Shown here piece by piece: positions 1-7,169 of a DNA stretch of 13,919 nt. Position numbers and translations under genes: made by a program. The stretch's first letter is position 1. Every line of letters begins with the position of its first letter. Origin of the DNA: Bacteroidales bacterium (GTDB lineage Bacteria > Bacteroidota > Bacteroidia > Bacteroidales > Paludibacteraceae); contig CAAGML010000037.1 of NCBI GenBank assembly GCA_900771035.1, positions 1-13,919 of the forward strand, in the 5' to 3' direction. The notes beneath the pieces are model-generated. The model worked only from the letters and a program-made list of their open reading frames with translations. It did not search any database and was not told the DNA's origin.

Positions 1-100
1 AAAACAGTTTTTTCCGAACAGTTATTTTTCTTGTGTACCCTCACAGCTGTCTGAATATAGGAAATTTCAAATCGTTCCAAGTTATTATTTCATCATCACT

Positions 101-135
101 AAAAAGCCACATAAAATGTCTTTATGTGGCTTTTT
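101..135 (-). terminator. Rho-independent-type terminator ending the rnf operon (bidirectional structure)
   Basis: Bases 101-115 and 121-135 are perfect inverted complements, giving a 15-bp stem with a 5-base loop (116-120). The GC-rich core is GCCACAT. Read on the minus strand, the hairpin lies about 50 bases after the stop codon of the last rnf-operon gene and its distal arm ends in five T's. The plus strand has the same layout with a T-run, so it could also end a gene converging from the left. No such gene can be recognised in bases 1-100. Confidence 0.85.
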
Positions 136-185
136 CTGTGGACAGGACTAATAATGCCCTGCCTTCAATATTTAATCTTCAATCA

Positions 186-1328
186 CTAAGCTATGAGCAA
201 CCAGATGAAATGCGCAATGATACCGGCACAAAAGCCACCAATAGTATGAGCAAGAATAGCCTTTGAAATCAGGTGACGATAACCAAGCGAGTCAAGCATG
301 GCAGTATGGGTGGAGAGAAATCCCGACCAACACATACCAATGGCAGTGCAGACAGCAACGGCATTGCCGTCAATAAAGCCTGCATCGAGAAAACCCTTCA
401 CCAGACCTAATGCGGCACCTACTGCTCCAAGGGCTGTAATTGGAAAGGCCACAAGCTCGGCATGATGGAAACCAAAAAGCCAGTCGAAAAAGACGGAAAT
501 CTTTCCTGCAAGATATGGCAAAATGGATACACCCTCGAAAGCTGCACCAGTGTATGCGTTCGTTGCCTCGTTAGGTCCGAAGGTAATCATCATCACTGCG
601 GTCGAGATTATCAGCACACCAGGTATGATGGCGAAACCGAGGTCAACACCAGTCTTTCCTCCGTCCAATATCGAGTTGAGCGCACGGATGAATGTACTCT
701 CCTTTTTGACCTCCTCAAGTTTGATCTGGTCTTCGGTCATCACCTCGTCAATCTCGACAGGCGAGTCATACTCAGGGAAGCTGTGCAACGTGAATTTCTG
801 CATGAGACGAGTGGAGATGACACTACCGCAAATGGCACCACAAAGACCGATAAGAGCGCCCTTGCCAAAGCCTAAGCCGGTCATGAAGGCAATCACTATC
901 AAACCCATACCGAAAGCCGTACCGAAGTTGGTGAGCGAGACCAACTGGTACTTTTTAAAATACTGGGCAAAAGACTTATCCTTAGCCAAAGCAATGATGG
1001 CAGGATTGTCCGACAGGAAGGTCATCACGGCACCTAACGCAGCAACGCCGGGCAGGTTGAAGACAGGCTTCATCAGCGGGCGGAGAAGTTTCTCAAGCAA
1101 ATCGACCACACCAAACTCAACCAACAGTTTGCCCAACGCACCGGTGACGACGCAGATGGCCATCAGAAAGAAACATGTGTCAATGAGTAACCTGTAGGAG
1201 GTCTGCATGATGGTGTTGAGCATGTGCTCCAACCCCATGGTATAGCTTAACGGTATGAATACCAAGAAGAATATCAGCAGAAAGATAATAGCCTCGACCA
1301 GTCTCTTGACTTTATTCGTTTTTGTCAT
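186..1328 (-). CDS. Gate-domain (nucleoside-recognition-like) polytopic membrane protein, last gene of the rnf operon
   Basis: The 380-residue protein is strongly hydrophobic, with about eight to ten likely membrane segments (near residues 13-31, 48-70, 94-115, 139-175, 230-250, 288-310, 322-340 and 355-379). It resembles the Gate / nucleoside-recognition superfamily (SpmA/SpmB, YjiH, NupC core), with two related halves. The first carries FLSDNPAI near 104 and GTAFGMGL near 136. The second carries FGFHHAELVAFPITALG near 285 and CWSGFLSTHTAML near 333. A charged cytoplasmic-looking linker (about 186-215) separates the halves. The substrate is unknown; family members are described as transporters or spore-maturation proteins. 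The gene starts at an ATG 17 bases after rnfA and is followed by the operon terminator, so it is almost certainly co-transcribed with rnf. A transporter using the ion gradient made by Rnf is an inference. The clostridial CD0519/CD1768-type membrane protein family is a possible closer match, recalled rather than searched. Confidence 0.75.
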   Translation of the reverse strand: MTKTNKVKRLVEAIIFLLIFFLVFIPLSYTMGLEHMLNTIMQTSYRLLIDTCFFLMAICVVTGALGKLLVEFGVVDLLEKLLRPLMKPVFNLPGVAALGAVMTFLSDNPAIIALAKDKSFAQYFKKYQLVSLTNFGTAFGMGLIVIAFMTGLGFGKGALIGLCGAICGSVISTRLMQKFTLHSFPEYDSPVEIDEVMTEDQIKLEEVKKESTFIRALNSILDGGKTGVDLGFAIIPGVLIISTAVMMITFGPNEATNAYTGAAFEGVSILPYLAGKISVFFDWLFGFHHAELVAFPITALGAVGAALGLVKGFLDAGFIDGNAVAVCTAIGMCWSGFLSTHTAMLDSLGYRHLISKAILAHTIGGFCAGIIAHFIWLLIA

Positions 1329-1345
1329 CGGTAGTCAGATTTGCA

Positions 1346-1918
1346 TTAACAAACACCCGAGAATCCCATGAACGCCATGGCGAGCAGACCTGCTGTAATC
1401 AGGGCAATAGGCATACCCTTCATCCCTTCGGGAATCTTGGTCATGGCCAACTGCTCACGGATACCCGCAAACAAAACCATTGCGACACCAAAGCCCAGGG
1501 AGGTGGCGATGGCGAAGATGGTGCTGTCAAAGAGTCCCATCTGCTTCTGTATAACCATAATGGCGACACCGAGGATAGTACAGTTGGTGGTAATCAGCGG
1601 CAGGAAAACACCGAGTGCCTGATAGAGGCCTGGCGACGTCTTCTTGAGAATGATGTCAACCATCTGTACCAAAAAGGCAATCACGAGGATATATGAAATG
1701 GTCTGCAGGTACTCGACACCCAGCGGAATAAGCACGAAGGTGTATATCAGCCATGTGACGACCGTGGCAATGGTCATAACGAAAAGCACGGCGGCAGACA
1801 TACCGATGGCGGTGTCAATCTTCTTGGAAACACCGAGGAACGGACAGATTCCAAGGAACTGCGCCAACACAATGTTGTTGACGAATATGCACGAAACAAT
1901 TATGAGAAATATTTTCAT
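1346..1918 (-). CDS. rnfA: Rnf electron transport complex subunit RnfA
   Basis: RnfA is a six-helix inner-membrane subunit of the Rnf ferredoxin:NAD+ oxidoreductase and is paralogous to RnfE. At 190 residues it has the usual family length. The paired half-motifs that hold the intramembrane [2Fe-2S] cluster are visible: FLGICPFLGVS with Cys25 in the first half and TNCTILGVA with Cys113 in the second. In known Rnf/Nqr complexes RnfA and RnfE insert in opposite orientations and pass electrons across the membrane between the cytoplasmic Fe-S subunits and the periplasmic flavins. The N-terminus, MKIFLIIVSCIFVNNIVLAQ, is typical. The start codon is 3 bases after the rnfE stop, and the gate-protein gene follows after 17 bases. 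The separation from rnfE rests on the NNIVLAQ and ILGVAIM signatures of the A type. Confidence 0.96.
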   Translation of the reverse strand: MKIFLIIVSCIFVNNIVLAQFLGICPFLGVSKKIDTAIGMSAAVLFVMTIATVVTWLIYTFVLIPLGVEYLQTISYILVIAFLVQMVDIILKKTSPGLYQALGVFLPLITTNCTILGVAIMVIQKQMGLFDSTIFAIATSLGFGVAMVLFAGIREQLAMTKIPEGMKGMPIALITAGLLAMAFMGFSGVC

Positions 1919-1921
1919 GGC

Positions 1922-2506
1922 TTATTTTGCTCTAAGTTTGTTGATGATTGCAATGAGATAGCCCAAAGTGAGGAAAGCACCGGGAGCAAGTACGAAGACC
2001 AGAATGCCGAAACGCTCAGGATAAAGGTTGAACCCGAAGATGCACCCTGTGCCAAGAAGCTCACGGATTGCGCCGATGATTGTCAATGCGCCCGTGAAAC
2101 CAAGTCCAATACCAATACCGTCCATGAATGAAGCCAAAGGGTTGTTCTTAGCGGCAAAAGCCTCGGCACGTCCAAGAACGATACAGTTGACCACAATCAG
2201 AGGGATGAAGAGTCCCAAAGTGGCATACAAATCAGGCATATATGCCTGCATGCACATCTGAACTATCGTTACGAATGCAGCGATTACGACTATGTAAGAA
2301 GGTATCCTCACCTGATCAGGGATAAGGTTCTTCAACGCAGAAATAACCGTGTTGGTACACATAAGCACTGCCATTGTGGCAAGTCCCATACCCATACCGT
2401 TTATGGCTGACGTGGTCGTTCCCAACGTAGGGCACATACCCAAAATCAGCACGAATGTCGGATTCTCTTTTACGAGTCCGTTGATGAGTGGTTTGAAGTA
2501 ATTCAT
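1922..2506 (-). CDS. rnfE: Rnf electron transport complex subunit RnfE
   Basis: RnfE is the integral-membrane partner of RnfA and shares its inverted-repeat fold. At 194 residues it has normal length. The signatures are LGMCPTLGTTTSA with Cys25 and VNCIVLGRAEAFA with Cys108. These two cysteines, with the two in RnfA, are expected to ligate the intramembrane [2Fe-2S] cluster. The motif NCIVLGRAEAFA distinguishes the E type from the A type. The start ATG overlaps the rnfG stop as ATGA. A clear Shine-Dalgarno-like GAGGAGG lies 7 bases upstream inside the rnfG coding region, consistent with translational coupling; this is notable because most genes in this window lack a recognisable Shine-Dalgarno. 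The hydrophobic C-terminus ends in the basic residues NKLRAK. Confidence 0.96.
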   Translation of the reverse strand: MNYFKPLINGLVKENPTFVLILGMCPTLGTTTSAINGMGMGLATMAVLMCTNTVISALKNLIPDQVRIPSYIVVIAAFVTIVQMCMQAYMPDLYATLGLFIPLIVVNCIVLGRAEAFAAKNNPLASFMDGIGIGLGFTGALTIIGAIRELLGTGCIFGFNLYPERFGILVFVLAPGAFLTLGYLIAIINKLRAK

Positions 2507-3159
2507 TGTGCTGCCTCCTCTGTTTTTGTTGTCTCAATGTTTTCAGTCTCAGTTGCCGTGCTGTCGGCAACAGCCTCAGCACCCTGCCAATCTGTAGGCA
2601 TAGCTTCAGCAGTAGCGGCTGTGTATGTCGCCATTGCCGCATTCACACCAGCCATAAAAGCTCTTGAGGATATGGTTGCTGCGGTAATCGCGTCATATTT
2701 ACCCCCGTCCTTTGACACCTTGACCTCACCGTTGGAAATCAAAGCACCACGGATGTCGCTTTTGGTACGGAACCATTCTCCCATCTTGGAGCCAAGACCA
2801 GGGGTCTCGGACATTTCAAGTATAGAGTAGTCAACCAAGGCACCGTTCGCATCAAAGCCAACCATCATCTTGACGTTACCGCCAAAACCATTGGTGTTTA
2901 TCTCAATCGCAATACCCGCGAAAGCACCCTTAGCATCGGTTGCCCTGTAAACATTGTTGCCGTTGACTTGCTCAACCTCGCCCACCTGCGTTCCTTTAGG
3001 CAACACTGCCGCAATCGCCTCCTGCTGTTTCTTCAGATTAGCCTCGGCAATTGGCTCTTTCGTAACCTCAAAAACTGCCGCAAGACCTGCGCCTGCCACC
3101 ACTGATATGATGGTGAGCACCAGAAACATATTGGCAAATGTCGATTCTAACTTTTTCAT
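2503..3159 (-). CDS. rnfG: Rnf electron transport complex subunit RnfG, covalent-FMN protein
   Basis: RnfG is the single-span, periplasmic FMN-carrying subunit of Rnf. From the ATG at 3159 it is 218 residues: one membrane helix (about residues 10-30), then a periplasmic FMN-binding domain. Conserved elements include SETPGLGSKM (about 117-126) and the flavinylation site DAITAATISSRA, in which Thr162 should receive FMN from an ApbE-type transferase. The usual motif is (S/T)GAT; here the glycine position is alanine, encoded GCA. Residues 180-218 form a Thr/Glu/Ala-rich acidic tail beyond the usual domain. An in-frame GTG one codon upstream (3162) is possible, but GGAGG sits 7 bases before the ATG, which favours ATG. 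That ATG overlaps the rnfD stop by one base (TGATG), and the rnfE start overlaps this gene's stop. Confidence 0.93.
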   Translation of the reverse strand: MKKLESTFANMFLVLTIISVVAGAGLAAVFEVTKEPIAEANLKKQQEAIAAVLPKGTQVGEVEQVNGNNVYRATDAKGAFAGIAIEINTNGFGGNVKMMVGFDANGALVDYSILEMSETPGLGSKMGEWFRTKSDIRGALISNGEVKVSKDGGKYDAITAATISSRAFMAGVNAAMATYTAATAEAMPTDWQGAEAVADSTATETENIETTKTEEAAQ

Positions 3160-4130
3160 CACTTACCCTCCTTTTTGACTGTCTCGCCGAAACGAGTTGG
3201 TTTTACATAGTGATTTATCAACGGTGTGGCAGCATTCATGATGAGTATCGCAAACGACACACCTTCAGGATAAGCGCCCCAGAGACGGATGACCGAAGTG
3301 ATGACACCTATGCCCACACCATATATCAACTGACCCTTGTGCGTCATTGGCGATGTCACATAGTCAGTGGCCATAAAGATTGCACCGAGCATGAGTCCAC
3401 CGGTAAGAAGATGGATGATAGGGTCGGCATGATGAACAGGGTTCACCCAGAACACAATACCGGTGAACACAAATACCGTGGCAAGTATTGAGACTGGAAT
3501 GTGCCATGTGATGGTCTTTGTACACAAGAGATAAACCAGACCTATCAGCAGCGCGATAGCCGAGATCTCACCCATGGAACCCCTTACGGAGCCTATGAGC
3601 AAATCAGCGTAACTTGCGTCAATGACACCACCCTCCTTCAACTGTGAAAGGAATGTGGCACCTGTCTCGACATCAGTATAGTCAAACTCGAAATGCATTG
3701 GGTTGGCCATTGGCCATGTGGTCATCTGAGCAGGGAATGACACTAACAGGAATACACGACCGACCAGAGCAGGGTTGAAAGGGTTCTGACCCAGACCGCC
3801 GAAGGTCATCTTGCCAATGCCTATAGCGACAACTGCACCGATGACGACTATCCACCAGTCAAGGTTGGCAGGGAGGTTCAGTGCCAGCAAAGCACCGGTA
3901 ACTATCGCCGAGAGGTTGCCCAACTGCGATGGTTTGTGAAACATAAATTTCTGTATCAAGTGCTCAGTGAGCATACACGTACAGACGGACAGCGCCATGA
4001 GGTAAATCGCTCCTGAACCGAAGTAGAAGAGCGTTACCAGATATGCCGGTATCAGCGCTATCAGAACATTCAACATGTCACGGCGGACACTGTCGTTGTT
4101 GTGAACATGAGGTGATGGAGAAACTATCAT
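3159..4130 (-). CDS. rnfD: Rnf electron transport complex subunit RnfD, covalent-FMN membrane protein
   Basis: RnfD is the polytopic subunit homologous to NqrB and is thought to form part of the ion path. It has 323 residues, close to family length, with roughly ten hydrophobic segments. The opening SPSPHVHNND is typical of RnfD. Residues 111-129 (GGLGQNPFNPALVGRVFLL) are the signature segment. The loop at 153-165 contains ETGATFLSQLK; the TGAT at 156-159 (bases 3654-3665) matches the flavinylation consensus, making Thr159 the likely covalent FMN site. FMATDYVTSPMTHKGQ (about 252-267) and the late PEGVSFAILIMNA (about 288-300) are also conserved. The start is 24 bases after the rnfC stop, and the stop overlaps the rnfG start by one base. 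The TGAT here shows that the canonical flavin site is kept in this operon, unlike the altered motif in RnfG. Confidence 0.96.
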   Translation of the reverse strand: MIVSPSPHVHNNDSVRRDMLNVLIALIPAYLVTLFYFGSGAIYLMALSVCTCMLTEHLIQKFMFHKPSQLGNLSAIVTGALLALNLPANLDWWIVVIGAVVAIGIGKMTFGGLGQNPFNPALVGRVFLLVSFPAQMTTWPMANPMHFEFDYTDVETGATFLSQLKEGGVIDASYADLLIGSVRGSMGEISAIALLIGLVYLLCTKTITWHIPVSILATVFVFTGIVFWVNPVHHADPIIHLLTGGLMLGAIFMATDYVTSPMTHKGQLIYGVGIGVITSVIRLWGAYPEGVSFAILIMNAATPLINHYVKPTRFGETVKKEGK

Positions 4131-4154
4131 GAGTTTATTTCCTTTATTTGTTTA

Positions 4155-5486
4155 TTATTTTTTCTGTGCCCTGCCGCGGATGATGCCTCCGACGGTCTGT
4201 TTGCCCATTCTGATGTAGTCAAGCAACGGACGGTTGGCAGGACAGGTGTAAAGACAACAGCCACACTCGATACAGTCCATGACGTGGGCAGCCTCAACAC
4301 CGTCCCACATCTTCATCTCTGACATTGTGCTAATCAGATATGGCTCAAGTCCCATAGGACATGCGCTTACGCATTTCGCACATCTTATGCAATTCTCTTC
4401 CGGTTTACGGAAAGCTTTCTTCTTTGGCAATATCAGCACGCCGGAAGTCCTCTTGGAGGTAGGCGAGTCAATGTTGCTGAATGCACGTCCCATCATAGGA
4501 CCGCCGGCGATTATCTTGTACTCGCCTGGAAGTCCTCCCGCCTTGTCAATGAGCATCTGCAACGGAGTTCCGAACCTGACACGGAGGTTGCAAGGGTTGC
4601 TGACCTCGTCGCCAGTGACTGTGACGACGCGCTCAATGAGAGGTTTGTTTTTCTTGACAGCTTCATATACGGCATAACATGTGGCGACATTCTGCACCAC
4701 GGCACCTACGGCTATTGGCAATGCGCCGCTTGGCACCTGACGACCGATACATGCGTCGATGAGCTGTTTCTCACCACCCTGCGGGTAATGCATCTTCAAC
4801 GGCATAATCTCAACGCCAAAGTATCTTACGGCAAGTTTCTTTAGGTGCTCAATAGCATCCATCTTGTTGCACTCAATTCCGACTATCGCACGGTCAACGT
4901 TGATGGCCTTCATGAGCAGGGAGATACCGATGAGCAGTTCCTCGCCATGCTCAAGCATAAGCCTGTGGTCGCAGGTGAGATAAGGCTCGCACTCCACACC
5001 GTTGACAATCAGCACATCAGCCTTGGCAGGTGGACGGATACCCAACTTGACGTGAGTAGGGAAACAAGCACCGCCCAAACCAACGATACCTGCGTCACCG
5101 ATTTTCTTGATTATCTCCTCGGGAGTGTATTTCATCTCACGGTCAATCTTGTCGCTCCTGTCTATAGCCTCATCCCACTCATCTCCCTCCACGTTGATGA
5201 ATATGGATGGACAAGGCATACCCCAGGCATCTTTTGCCGTTTCAATCTTCTCAATCGTTCCACTGTATGGCGAGTGGATGTTCGCACTCATGAATCCCGT
5301 GGCTTGAGCTATCAACTGCCCTACCACTACATGCGCTCCCTTCTCAACTACAGGAGTCGCGGGTGCCCCTATGTGCTGACTCAACGGTATGACTGCCTTC
5401 GCTGGCAAACCAAGGGTCTCTATCGTCTTAGCTGCCGACAGTTTTGAGTCATTTGGGTGAACACCACCGATTTTAAAAGTTCTCAT
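4155..5486 (-). CDS. rnfC: Rnf electron transport complex subunit RnfC, NADH/FMN and Fe-S protein
   Basis: RnfC is the peripheral cytoplasmic subunit that binds NAD(H) and non-covalent FMN and carries two [4Fe-4S] clusters. Its 443 residues match the Bacteroidetes/Firmicutes short form; it lacks the long Ala-rich C-terminal repeats of enterobacterial RsxC. The N-terminal barrel-sandwich-like region contains GGVHPNDSK (7-15). The nucleotide/FMN-binding region contains GLGGACFPTHVK (136-147) and VNGVECEPYLTCDHRLM (161-177), shared with NuoF. The two ferredoxin motifs are C366-x2-C369-x2-C372-x3-C376-P and C405-x2-C408-x2-C411-x3-C415-P, followed by ANRPLLDYIRMGK. The gene lies 21 bases after rnfB and 24 bases before rnfD, in the middle of the operon. 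No Shine-Dalgarno is evident before its ATG; the leader is A-rich. Confidence 0.97.
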   Translation of the reverse strand: MRTFKIGGVHPNDSKLSAAKTIETLGLPAKAVIPLSQHIGAPATPVVEKGAHVVVGQLIAQATGFMSANIHSPYSGTIEKIETAKDAWGMPCPSIFINVEGDEWDEAIDRSDKIDREMKYTPEEIIKKIGDAGIVGLGGACFPTHVKLGIRPPAKADVLIVNGVECEPYLTCDHRLMLEHGEELLIGISLLMKAINVDRAIVGIECNKMDAIEHLKKLAVRYFGVEIMPLKMHYPQGGEKQLIDACIGRQVPSGALPIAVGAVVQNVATCYAVYEAVKKNKPLIERVVTVTGDEVSNPCNLRVRFGTPLQMLIDKAGGLPGEYKIIAGGPMMGRAFSNIDSPTSKRTSGVLILPKKKAFRKPEENCIRCAKCVSACPMGLEPYLISTMSEMKMWDGVEAAHVMDCIECGCCLYTCPANRPLLDYIRMGKQTVGGIIRGRAQKK

Positions 5487-5507
5487 ATCGTGTGTTTTCT
5501 TTTTTAT

Positions 5508-6653
5508 TTAGAACAATGACTGATCCTGAGCGTCCGATTTCTTTGGCTTTTCCGTCTTTGGCTCTTCGATGATGATTGTATCCTCAGCCTTCCGTGCCTC
5601 TGTCTTTGGAGTCTCAGCCTTTGGCTCCTCGATGATTATAGTATCCTCGGCCTTCCGAGCCTCTGTCTTTGGAGTCTCTGCCTTTGGCTCCTCGATGATG
5701 ACAGTCTCCTCAACTTTTGGCTTCTCCTCCGTGACATGCTTCACTTCAGCGGCTGGTTTGTCAACGACAGGGTTGACTACAGCATCAGCAGGTTTGACGG
5801 CAGGAGCGGCTGGTTTTGGAGCAGGCTTGACGGCAGGCGTAGGGAAGTTCACATCCTTGATAGCACCCGTAGGACACTCTGTCACGCACTTACGGCACAT
5901 CTTACATTTGTTGAAGTCAATGTATGCCACGTTGTTCTGCACGGTGATTGCCTCAAACGGACAAACCTTCGCACATTTGCCACAACCGATACATGCGGCG
6001 TTGCATGCCTTTCTTGCCACAGCACCCTTCTCTTTGTTGACACAGCCCACATAGACACGTTTGCCCTTTGGCCCTTTGTTCCTCAACTCGATAATCGAGC
6101 GTGGACAAGCCTTGACGCAGGCACCGCAGCCCACGCACCTGTCCTCTACAACCTCGGCGATGCCTCTGTCTTCGTCAATGACAATCGCATTGGCAGGACA
6201 AACCGCCTGACAGTCGCCGAAACCGAAACAGCCAAACGAACAACCTGTGTCGCCTGCGTAATGACCGGAGGCAATCCTACAGTTTTTAGCACCGTCGTAG
6301 GTGTTGGTTTTCTTGCGGTTGGCGCATGTGCCGTTGCAGCGTACAACAGCAACCTTAGGGACAACCTCGCCAGCCTCCATGCCGAGGATAGCTGCGACTT
6401 TCTGCATTACTGGCTGACCACCGACGGGACAAAGCTTGCCCTCAAGAGTGTCACTCTTGACACAAGCCTCTGAGAATCCCCTGCAACCAGGGAACCCGCA
6501 ACCACCGCAGTTGGCACCAGGCAACACCTCGACAATCTGGTCGATACGGCCATCTTCCTCAACTTTGAATTTCTGAGCTACAAAATACAAAATGACTGCT
6601 GCTATACAGCCTATAGCTCCCAAAATAATGACTGATACAATGATTATATTCAT
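5508..6653 (-). CDS. rnfB: Rnf electron transport complex subunit RnfB, polyferredoxin with repetitive C-terminal tail
   Basis: RnfB is the likely entry point for electrons from reduced ferredoxin. It has one N-terminal membrane helix (about residues 3-26). The Fe-S domain follows with GANCGGCGFPGC (C49, C52, C57, then C75). A polyferredoxin section comes next: CSFGCFGFGDCQAVCP (138-153), CVGCGACVKACP (173-184), CIGCGKCAKVCP (221-232) and CKMCRKCVTECP (250-261). Extra cysteines at 106, 110, 125, 204 and 217 also fit the long RnfB type known from Acetobacterium, which holds about six clusters. The catalytic part ends near residue 270. The remaining 110 residues are a Pro/Ala/Lys/Glu-rich tail with a 21-residue tandem repeat, unlike the compact enterobacterial RsxB of about 190 residues. 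The gene starts 21 bases after rseC and ends 21 bases before rnfC. Confidence 0.95.
   Translation of the reverse strand: MNIIIVSVIILGAIGCIAAVILYFVAQKFKVEEDGRIDQIVEVLPGANCGGCGFPGCRGFSEACVKSDTLEGKLCPVGGQPVMQKVAAILGMEAGEVVPKVAVVRCNGTCANRKKTNTYDGAKNCRIASGHYAGDTGCSFGCFGFGDCQAVCPANAIVIDEDRGIAEVVEDRCVGCGACVKACPRSIIELRNKGPKGKRVYVGCVNKEKGAVARKACNAACIGCGKCAKVCPFEAITVQNNVAYIDFNKCKMCRKCVTECPTGAIKDVNFPTPAVKPAPKPAAPAVKPADAVVNPVVDKPAAEVKHVTEEKPKVEETVIIEEPKAETPKTEARKAEDTIIIEEPKAETPKTEARKAEDTIIIEEPKTEKPKKSDAQDQSLF
5557..5715 (-). repeat. 63-bp in-frame tandem repeat within the rnfB tail
   Basis: Two full units (5557-5619 and 5620-5682) and a partial third starting at 5683 repeat with an exact 63-base period, so each unit adds 21 residues. 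The encoded units centre on TIIIEEPKAETPKTEARKAE. Units differ by scattered substitutions, many at third codon positions, suggesting an older duplication under protein-level constraint rather than a fresh slip. The tract lies after the last ferredoxin motif of RnfB and preserves the reading frame. Confidence 0.93.
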
Positions 6654-6674
6654 AGTCGTTCTGTTTTATTTTTC

Positions 6675-7091
6675 TTATATCTCTGTGATGTAGAACCTGA
6701 ACCTGGCATTCAGTTTTTTACGGAACACTCTGAGCAACAATACATACGGCAGCAACATTCCCAACGAGATAGTTCCCGTCAGCAGGTCATTGTCTATGAA
6801 ATTGTCCAGTATTGCCATCGTCACAATAATCAGCACAAACGGCAGCACATAAGCCAGCAACACAGCGCTTATCCCAATGTTCTTCTGCACAATCACATAA
6901 ACCTCATCGCCTATCGAAAAATCGTCATGGCGCATCTCAGCGTCAATAATCTTTTCCTTCTGGTCTGATACAGTGCAGGCAGACTTCGCATGGCACTCCG
7001 CACATGCCGATGTCTGCATAATCCTGACCTTCGCAACACCGTCTTTTATAGCGATAATAACCCCTCTATGTCTGATTGTCTCGTTGCTCAT
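6675..7091 (-). CDS. rseC: RseC/MucC-family membrane protein (SoxR-reducing system), first gene of the rnf operon
   Basis: The 138-residue protein has the RseC/MucC layout: a short N-terminal beta-rich domain, a cysteine motif and two membrane helices (about 74-95 and 103-122). The cysteine cluster SACAECHAKSAC (C30, C33, C39) is the family hallmark and may bind metal or an Fe-S cluster. In Escherichia coli, RseC works with the Rsx (Rnf) complex in keeping SoxR reduced and also affects SigmaE. In Bacteroidota the gene usually heads the rnf operon, and its role there is not established; assistance with Rnf assembly or regulation is an inference. rnfB starts 21 bases downstream. The chosen ATG gives the N-terminus MSNETIRHRG, which fits the family. 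A promoter -7 element lies only 10 bases before this ATG. Confidence 0.9.
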   Translation of the reverse strand: MSNETIRHRGVIIAIKDGVAKVRIMQTSACAECHAKSACTVSDQKEKIIDAEMRHDDFSIGDEVYVIVQKNIGISAVLLAYVLPFVLIIVTMAILDNFIDNDLLTGTISLGMLLPYVLLLRVFRKKLNARFRFYITEI

Positions 7092-7101
7092 AATTCGGCT
7101 G

Positions 7102-7132
7102 CAAATTTACTGATTTTTTTTGTAACTTCCAA
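7102..7132 (-). promoter_or_regulatory. Bacteroidetes-type promoter of the rseC-rnf operon
   Basis: On the minus strand, TAAATTTG (7109-7102) matches the TAnnTTTG -7 consensus exactly. A TTG -33 element lies at 7132-7130, 20 bases upstream. An alternative TTTG at 7137-7134 would give a 24-base spacing. Only 10 bases separate the -7 element from the rseC ATG, so the transcript should have a very short leader or almost none. Confidence 0.7.
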
Positions 7133-7169
7133 CCAAATAACAATCATTTTTTCTATTTTTTTCCACACC

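Noticed and set aside
1..100. Possible end of a plus-strand gene at the left edge (open to TGA at 52-54) or start of another minus-strand unit
   Set aside because: All frames are short and unrecognisable; the bidirectional hairpin at 101-135 would permit a converging gene, but the sequence does not prove one.
523..1197. 224-codon plus-strand ORF
   Set aside because: It lies wholly inside the gate-protein gene in antisense; composition is that of a reversed membrane protein and no domain is recognisable.
3160..3162. GTG start for rnfG one codon upstream
   Set aside because: The GGAGG at 7 bases and the TGATG overlap favour the ATG at 3159; a GTG start would be only 4 bases from the Shine-Dalgarno.
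5569..6054. 161-codon plus-strand ORF with repeated Ser/Phe/Gly units
   Set aside because: It is the antisense shadow of the rnfB tail repeat; its periodicity comes from the 63-bp units, and rnfB on the other strand has clear ferredoxin motifs.
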